The notes under the pieces were generated by a model that was not told where the DNA came from, ran no database searches, and saw nothing but the letters and a program-made list of their open reading frames with translations. From NCBI GenBank assembly GCA_029256485.1, contig JAQSXU010000118.1:1-9948 (forward strand): a stretch of 9,948 nucleotides of DNA, in the 5' to 3' direction. Both the position numbers and the translations under genes were made by a program. The DNA is from Clostridiaceae bacterium. Its GTDB lineage: Bacteria; Bacillota_A; Clostridia; Clostridiales; Clostridiaceae. Below are positions 6,142 through 9,948 of this stretch, piece after piece (the first letter of the stretch is position 1; each line of letters starts with the position of its first letter).

Positions 6142-6183
6142 ATTGGACGGCAAGTTAAGGGCTTACTGTTCAATATCTTTTAT
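6142..6183 (+). promoter_or_regulatory. Leader hairpin near predicted transcript start
   Basis: ATTGGACGG (6142-6150) pairs with CTGTTCAAT (6166-6174), with two G-U pairs. Inside it AAGTT (6152-6156) can pair with GGCTT (6160-6164). The downstream ATCTTTTATCTTTT is U-rich, so it could act as an attenuator, as a small RNA terminator or as 5'-end protection. The G-U pairs favour a + strand RNA. Confidence 0.45.
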
Positions 6184-6228
6184 CTTTTAATTATATTTTA
6201 ATTTTAACCACTTACTTTATTTTTATTC

Positions 6229-6291
6229 ACCAAATATGAGGTAGTGATTTAAAACATAATTTTCGTACTTTTATGGTACATCATATTTGGT
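6229..6291. repeat. 11-bp perfect inverted repeat
   Basis: ACCAAATATGA (6229-6239) and TCATATTTGGT (6281-6291) are exact reverse complements 41 nt apart. Between them GTAC (6265-6268) and GTAC (6276-6279) can form a smaller hairpin right beside the right arm. It could be a protein-binding site, a cruciform or an RNA stem in the polymerase leader. Confidence 0.7.
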
Positions 6292-6343
6292 AATAAGTCA
6301 ATAGGTTTTGAAAAAATAATTTAGTCAAAGGAGGTAAATTAAT

Positions 6344-6526
6344 ATGACAATCAAAAAAATATTTAGTAAAAAAATTGCAATGGAGCTTGTTGTTAAAGGT
6401 AATGAATTACTTCATACAGAACAAAATTTTAAATATAAGAATTTATCAGTTTTTGTATTTGAAGAAACAACAAAATTATTAACAGACTTAACTGAAATTA
6501 CAGCTAAAAATTATAAAAATAAATAA
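6344..6526 (+). CDS. Small DUF5659-like protein
   Basis: This 60-aa protein has an excellent ribosome binding site, AAAGGAGGT, 8 nt upstream. The text SKKIAMELVVKGNELLHTEQ followed by NLSVFVFEETTKLLTDL resembles the small DUF5659 proteins common in clostridial phages and mobile elements. Their function is unknown. The family assignment is from memory of the pattern. It is the first gene of the polymerase cluster, 45 nt before the polymerase start, and so probably shares its transcript. Confidence 0.75.
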   Translation: MTIKKIFSKKIAMELVVKGNELLHTEQNFKYKNLSVFVFEETTKLLTDLTEITAKNYKNK

Positions 6527-6571
6527 TTAACTCAAAATCAAAAATAAAAATCAAAGGGAGGAATTATTATT

Positions 6572-9523
6572 ATGAATAAAAATATACAAATAATGAATTT
6601 AGAAGCAAAGGACATATATAATAACAAATTAGCAATTGAGAATGTTAAAAAGAAACAGGAACAATACATAAAAGAAGGATATAGAGTTTTAAAACGATAT
6701 AAAGGTAGCATGGATTATAGTTTATTTGTAATCTGGTTACATCAAAACATAAAAAAATTTATCAAATTAAATGAGAAAACAAATAGATATTATAGTAATA
6801 ATATTGTTACAGTTAATTTTAATTATGCTGTAGATAATTCAGGTGATTTGTGGTCAGATGAAAAATATAATCAATTATTATTATTGTTAGATATACATAA
6901 TACTCATAAAAATAAATTAATTAATTTTAAAACTAACATTCAATCTTCAAAAAAGATAGAAAAAAACGATGATAAATTACAAAAATTAAAAGATAATTTA
7001 AAAATAGTTAATAAGAAATTAAAACAATTAAAACCAGTAATTAAAAATTTATTGTCTCAAATCAAAGATATAAAAGCAAAATATATTGTATCTACTACAG
7101 AATTACGAGATAAATTATATGACGATGGATTTACTATAAAAATAAATGGTGTAGATACTAAATTTGTTAGATTATTTAGGTCGAGTGGTTCTGCCAGATC
7201 AGGTAAAATTAATTTTGTAAATGAAAAATATTATCAAAACATAATTGATTTTTTATTTGCAGGAATTGAGTATATTAATTCTACAGACCTAGACTTACCA
7301 TCGTTAGAAGCCTATATTTCTTTACTTACCTCAAGTATTGTAGATATATTTACTATAAAAGCAGAGAATATATTAATTATTAAAGATGCCAAAAGTACAT
7401 TTCAAGATAAAGTAATGGCAACAAAATTAATTAATGAAAAATTAGATGATAATAATAATGTAATATCAGGTGATTTACATACAGATGTTTCCAAAACAAA
7501 GATAACCAACAAACTTTTTGATGGTGAGGCTTTACTTGATAAATCTGTGTTCTTTGATAATGGATATGAAGATAAGGCAATATTACAAATTAGAAATAGA
7601 TTTTACAAAGGGATAGGAATACAAACAGATATACAAAAGTTTTTTGATGATGAAGGTATAAAAACTATAGACCAATTACTAGAAGTAGAAGGTAATAAAA
7701 CTCTTGCAAAGGATATTAAGGATATAAAACTTATTACAACAGAATCTAGTATAAAATATTTAAAATATAAATCCTTTGAAGATTGGACAAAAATTATGTC
7801 TAATGTATGGGGTATCTGTAAGTATGAGAAAGACCAACACCACCACTTTAATGGAATGGCACAAACACATTATCAACTCATCAATTCACTTGGCATGGAT
7901 AAAAATCAAGTGAAAAATCTCCTGGACGATACCATACGATATATTAAATTGCTTAAGGAAGATACTAGTGTATTTAAAATGCATCTAAAACTAATTCAAG
8001 ATGCAGATATAACAGAATTAATTGATGAAGATAACGATAATGAGATTAATGATGAAGAAATAGAAGAATTAGATAGTTTTAAAGACAATTCCAGTTTTGT
8101 ACTTAGCATGTTAAATATAAATGAAGATTTTATACATACAAAAATTGGTAGAACCTTTAGGGATGAAGTAGTAAAAAGTTATGTAAACAATGTGAAACGG
8201 GGACACGTTTTAGTTCCTGGAACATACGCAACTGTTATCAATTCGCCCTTGACATATTTAAAATGTGCAATAGGAAAATGGGATGGTAAATCAAGTGAAT
8301 TGGGTATAGGAGAATGTTATACATCTAAATTTAATGTGGGTGATGATGTTTTAGGTGTACGTTCACCACAACCAACAATGTCAAATATGACTGTATTTAA
8401 AAATGTTGCACCAGGAATATTATCCAGATATTTTTATACAGCAAGTAAGAATGTGATTTACATTTCTGCAATAGGATGGAATATATTTGAACTAGAAAGT
8501 TCGATGGATGTAGATGGCGATGCTATGCTTATTAGCAATCAAAAACAGATATGTGACCAAGTTAAAACGATACAAAATAAAATCACTATAGATGATGAAG
8601 AAATAGATAGATTTTTAGTATCTACAGATTTTACTCCAAAAACAAAAATTGAGAGAAGTTATAATTCTAAAGATTTATCTGAAACAGATATAAAGTGCAG
8701 CAGTAATAAGATTGGTGAAATAATTAATCTCGTTCAAATGTTAAATTCAGTCTACTGGACAGAAAAGAAAAACGGAGCAAGTGAAGAAGAGTTATTGGAA
8801 CTTTATAAAGATATATCAAATTTAAATGTATTAAGTTGTATTGAAATTGATAGATGTAAAAAAGATTCTCCAGTTAATGCTAAAAAAGAGATGGATAGAA
8901 TTAGAGCAAAAGGTTATCTACCACAAAAAACTAGACCATATTTCTTTAAAAATTTATTTGTTGGTAAGAAACAGCAAAAGTATAAATATGAACATTATAA
9001 ATGTAGTATGGATTATCTTGCAGAAATTATGGGACAAAGAAAGATACTACAAAAATCTGCTAATTATACAGATGGAGAAGTAGAACTAAAAACTTTAATA
9101 TATAAAGAAAAATGTACACTTGATAAACGAAAAGATATTATTAAGATTGTAAATCTTATAACATCTATGCAAATAGAAATTTCAAATATATTTAAATCTA
9201 AAACAATAGAAAAAAAGGATAAACATAGACAAGCACAACAAATAAGAGAAGAATATTATCTAGAAATTAGTAAAATAAAAATTGATTCTGCGATGATATA
9301 TACAATAATTAAAAGATTATCTGATGCAGAGAAGGATGTAGAGAAAGATCATCAAGAATATAAAAAAATTGGCAGGAATTTATTAAAAACATTATATTCT
9401 TGTGATGCAGTACAATTTCTTAGTTGTTTTAAAGTGATAAAAAATATTACTGAAAAGATAGTTGAAGATGAAACAGGAGATATTGATATCTATGGGGTTA
9501 AATTTAGAAAAATAAAATATTAA
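6572..9523 (+). CDS. Single-chain two-barrel RNA polymerase (YonO/QDE-1-like)
   Basis: This 983-aa protein is predicted to make RNA from a DNA template (as YonO of phage SPbeta does) or an RNA template (as eukaryotic RdRPs do). Blocks appear in RdRP order. RSSGSARSGK (203-212) corresponds to the SSSQ-R block. LQIRNRFYKGIGI (338-350, K346) and TTESSIKYLKY (389-399, K395) correspond to the first double-psi barrel lysines. A segment near 430-452 (YQLINSLGM) is followed by RGHVLVPGTYA (543-553), the GECYTSKF region, VRSPQPTMSNMTVFKNV (596-612) and the catalytic DVDGD (646-650), whose three aspartates would bind Mg2+. After it come IGEIINLVQMLNS (714-726) and LSCIEIDRCKKDSPVNA (754-770). A coiled coil lies at about 124-172 and an acidic linker at 484-501. 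It has no UvrD, primase or palm motifs. GGGAGG sits 10 nt before the ATG. The size is close to YonO. Template type is not decided by sequence. Confidence 0.88.
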   Translation: MNKNIQIMNLEAKDIYNNKLAIENVKKKQEQYIKEGYRVLKRYKGSMDYSLFVIWLHQNIKKFIKLNEKTNRYYSNNIVTVNFNYAVDNSGDLWSDEKYNQLLLLLDIHNTHKNKLINFKTNIQSSKKIEKNDDKLQKLKDNLKIVNKKLKQLKPVIKNLLSQIKDIKAKYIVSTTELRDKLYDDGFTIKINGVDTKFVRLFRSSGSARSGKINFVNEKYYQNIIDFLFAGIEYINSTDLDLPSLEAYISLLTSSIVDIFTIKAENILIIKDAKSTFQDKVMATKLINEKLDDNNNVISGDLHTDVSKTKITNKLFDGEALLDKSVFFDNGYEDKAILQIRNRFYKGIGIQTDIQKFFDDEGIKTIDQLLEVEGNKTLAKDIKDIKLITTESSIKYLKYKSFEDWTKIMSNVWGICKYEKDQHHHFNGMAQTHYQLINSLGMDKNQVKNLLDDTIRYIKLLKEDTSVFKMHLKLIQDADITELIDEDNDNEINDEEIEELDSFKDNSSFVLSMLNINEDFIHTKIGRTFRDEVVKSYVNNVKRGHVLVPGTYATVINSPLTYLKCAIGKWDGKSSELGIGECYTSKFNVGDDVLGVRSPQPTMSNMTVFKNVAPGILSRYFYTASKNVIYISAIGWNIFELESSMDVDGDAMLISNQKQICDQVKTIQNKITIDDEEIDRFLVSTDFTPKTKIERSYNSKDLSETDIKCSSNKIGEIINLVQMLNSVYWTEKKNGASEEELLELYKDISNLNVLSCIEIDRCKKDSPVNAKKEMDRIRAKGYLPQKTRPYFFKNLFVGKKQQKYKYEHYKCSMDYLAEIMGQRKILQKSANYTDGEVELKTLIYKEKCTLDKRKDIIKIVNLITSMQIEISNIFKSKTIEKKDKHRQAQQIREEYYLEISKIKIDSAMIYTIIKRLSDAEKDVEKDHQEYKKIGRNLLKTLYSCDAVQFLSCFKVIKNITEKIVEDETGDIDIYGVKFRKIKY

Positions 9524-9534
9524 ATAATAATAGT

Positions 9535-9565
9535 GGTGTCGAAGTTATACCATATCCTCGACACT
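9535..9565 (+). other. Intergenic hairpin after polymerase gene
   Basis: GTGTCGA (9536-9542) pairs exactly with TCGACAC (9558-9564), with an extra G-U pair outside and a 15-nt loop. No T run follows, so it is not a terminator. It is more likely an mRNA processing or stability element or a binding site between the polymerase and the next gene. Confidence 0.5.
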
Positions 9566-9589
9566 TCCTATAATTCAGGAGGTAATAAT

Positions 9590-9766
9590 ATGATAAAAGA
9601 ATTTCGATATATTTATGACATGAACCAGGCAAACTTTTATTTACAAAATGGACAAATTCCACTGGAGTTTGGCATTGGTGGTAAAAATGATGTTTTTATT
9701 AAATTTAAAGATTCAAATGAATTACAAGAAATATTTCATAAATGGATGGATAGAAAACATAATTAA
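9590..9766 (+). CDS. Small hypothetical protein
   Basis: The start at 9590 is preferred because AGGAGG lies at 9577-9582, 7 nt upstream. An earlier in-frame start at 9533 has no such site and would translate the hairpin. The 58-aa product contains FRYIYDMNQANFYLQNGQIP, then GIGGKNDVFIKF and IFHKWMDRK. It looks like the short strand-helix proteins common in Firmicute phages, and possibly like a DUF5659-type neighbour, but I cannot name it firmly. It lies between the polymerase and a P-loop protein on the same strand. Confidence 0.72.
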   Translation: MIKEFRYIYDMNQANFYLQNGQIPLEFGIGGKNDVFIKFKDSNELQEIFHKWMDRKHN

Positions 9767-9795
9767 TAAAAAATTGAGTTTGGAGGTTTTGATTG

Positions 9796-9948
9796 ATGGA
9801 AAATTGTAATGAAGACAAATTGAATAAGCAAAAAGGATATTTGAGAAAAGAAATATATGAAGGTGAAAATGATACATATTTTAAAGTAATTGATTTAGAG
9901 TGTGGAACAGGAAAATCACGTACGACAATGGAAATATTAGCAAACAAT
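9796..9948 (+). CDS. P-loop NTPase, probable helicase (cut by window end)
   Basis: An open frame of 51 codons runs off the window. GGAGG (9782-9786) lies 9 nt before the ATG. Residues 32-46 read VIDLECGTGKSRTTM, a Walker A motif (GTGKS, K40) followed by a helix, in the style of superfamily 2 helicases whose P-loop is near the N-terminus. The motif preceded by a beta strand and an acidic residue fits DEAD/ResIII-type helicases. A primase-helicase or other ATPase cannot be excluded from this fragment. Its position beside an RNA polymerase suggests a replication or transcription module. Confidence 0.7.
   Translation, partial: MENCNEDKLNKQKGYLRKEIYEGENDTYFKVIDLECGTGKSRTTMEILANN

Larger units (their letters stand above)
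5984..6343 (+). other. Gene-free leader upstream of polymerase cluster
   Basis: No convincing protein gene lies in these 360 nt. They hold a TATAAT box (6132-6137, with a poor TTTCAA -35 at 17 nt), a GU-containing hairpin (6142-6174), a pyrimidine and AT-rich stretch (6175-6227) and an 11-bp perfect inverted repeat (6229-6239 and 6281-6291). The TATAAT box would give a transcript with a roughly 200-nt leader before the 60-aa gene. The first 120 nt show nothing distinctive. Confidence 0.6.

Noticed and set aside
8841..9083. 80-aa + strand frame inside the polymerase gene
   Set aside because: It is an out-of-frame shadow of the polymerase; it has no ribosome binding site.
6572..9523. Viral palm-type RdRP, primase or T7-like polymerase
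   Set aside because: No GDD palm context, TOPRIM motif or T7-family motifs are seen; DVDGD and its flanking blocks match the two-barrel family instead.
9533..9589. Earlier start at 9533 for the 58-aa protein
   Set aside because: It lacks a ribosome binding site and would code through the GTGTCGA hairpin, while AGGAGG sits 7 nt before 9590.
9705..9947. 80-aa minus-strand frame at the window end
   Set aside because: It is antisense to the 58-aa gene and the P-loop ATPase start, both of which have good ribosome binding sites.
1..9948. CRISPR array or insertion sequence
   Set aside because: No regularly spaced direct repeats and no transposase with terminal inverted repeats were found; the repeats seen are short operator-like or hairpin elements.

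Overview
The window is very AT-rich, with strong AGGAGG-type ribosome binding sites, mostly A/T-ending codons and protein relatives typical of Clostridium-like Firmicutes and their phages. A tRNA-Trp gene followed at once by a tyrosine recombinase suggests that a mobile element (prophage, plasmid-phage or integrative element) begins at the 3' end of the tRNA. That boundary is inferred, because only one end is visible.

Layout. (1) 22-96 tRNA-Trp; 117-168 terminator; 150-250 nested inverted repeats; 259-1272 integrase with a coupled 82-aa gene. (2) 1523-2155 has no protein gene but folds on paper into a large, multi-branched RNA with two long-range 7-bp helices. It runs into the ribosome binding site of a membrane-anchored or lipoprotein gene (2156-2731), which has its own terminator. 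(3) 2917-3716 is a decayed DUF3102/ParB-like phage gene block, followed by an intact Vsr/DUF559-like PD-(D/E)XK endonuclease (3797-4906). (4) 4971-5983 looks like a control module. A small Xre repressor on the minus strand faces an operon of small genes across a region with two perfect consensus promoters (TTGACA-17-TATAAT) and four copies of an ATACTAT-type operator. (5) 5984-6343 is a gene-free leader with a TATAAT box, a GU-paired hairpin and an 11-bp inverted repeat. (6) 6344-9948 is a same-strand cluster: a 60-aa DUF5659-like protein, a 983-aa single-chain RNA polymerase, a 58-aa protein and the start of a P-loop ATPase, possibly a helicase.

The most striking gene is the 983-aa polymerase. 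It has the catalytic DxDGD signature and the order of conserved blocks found in eukaryotic QDE-1/RdRP-type enzymes and in YonO of Bacillus phage SPbeta. This two-barrel family is related to the beta and beta' subunits of cellular RNA polymerase. The likely reading is that the element carries its own RNA polymerase, expressed with a replication-type ATPase, under a lysogeny-like repressor switch and with tRNA-targeted integration. The second unexplained item is the roughly 500-nt structured RNA. Its size and mobile-element setting recall the ROOL/GOLLD class, but I could not assign it to any known family.
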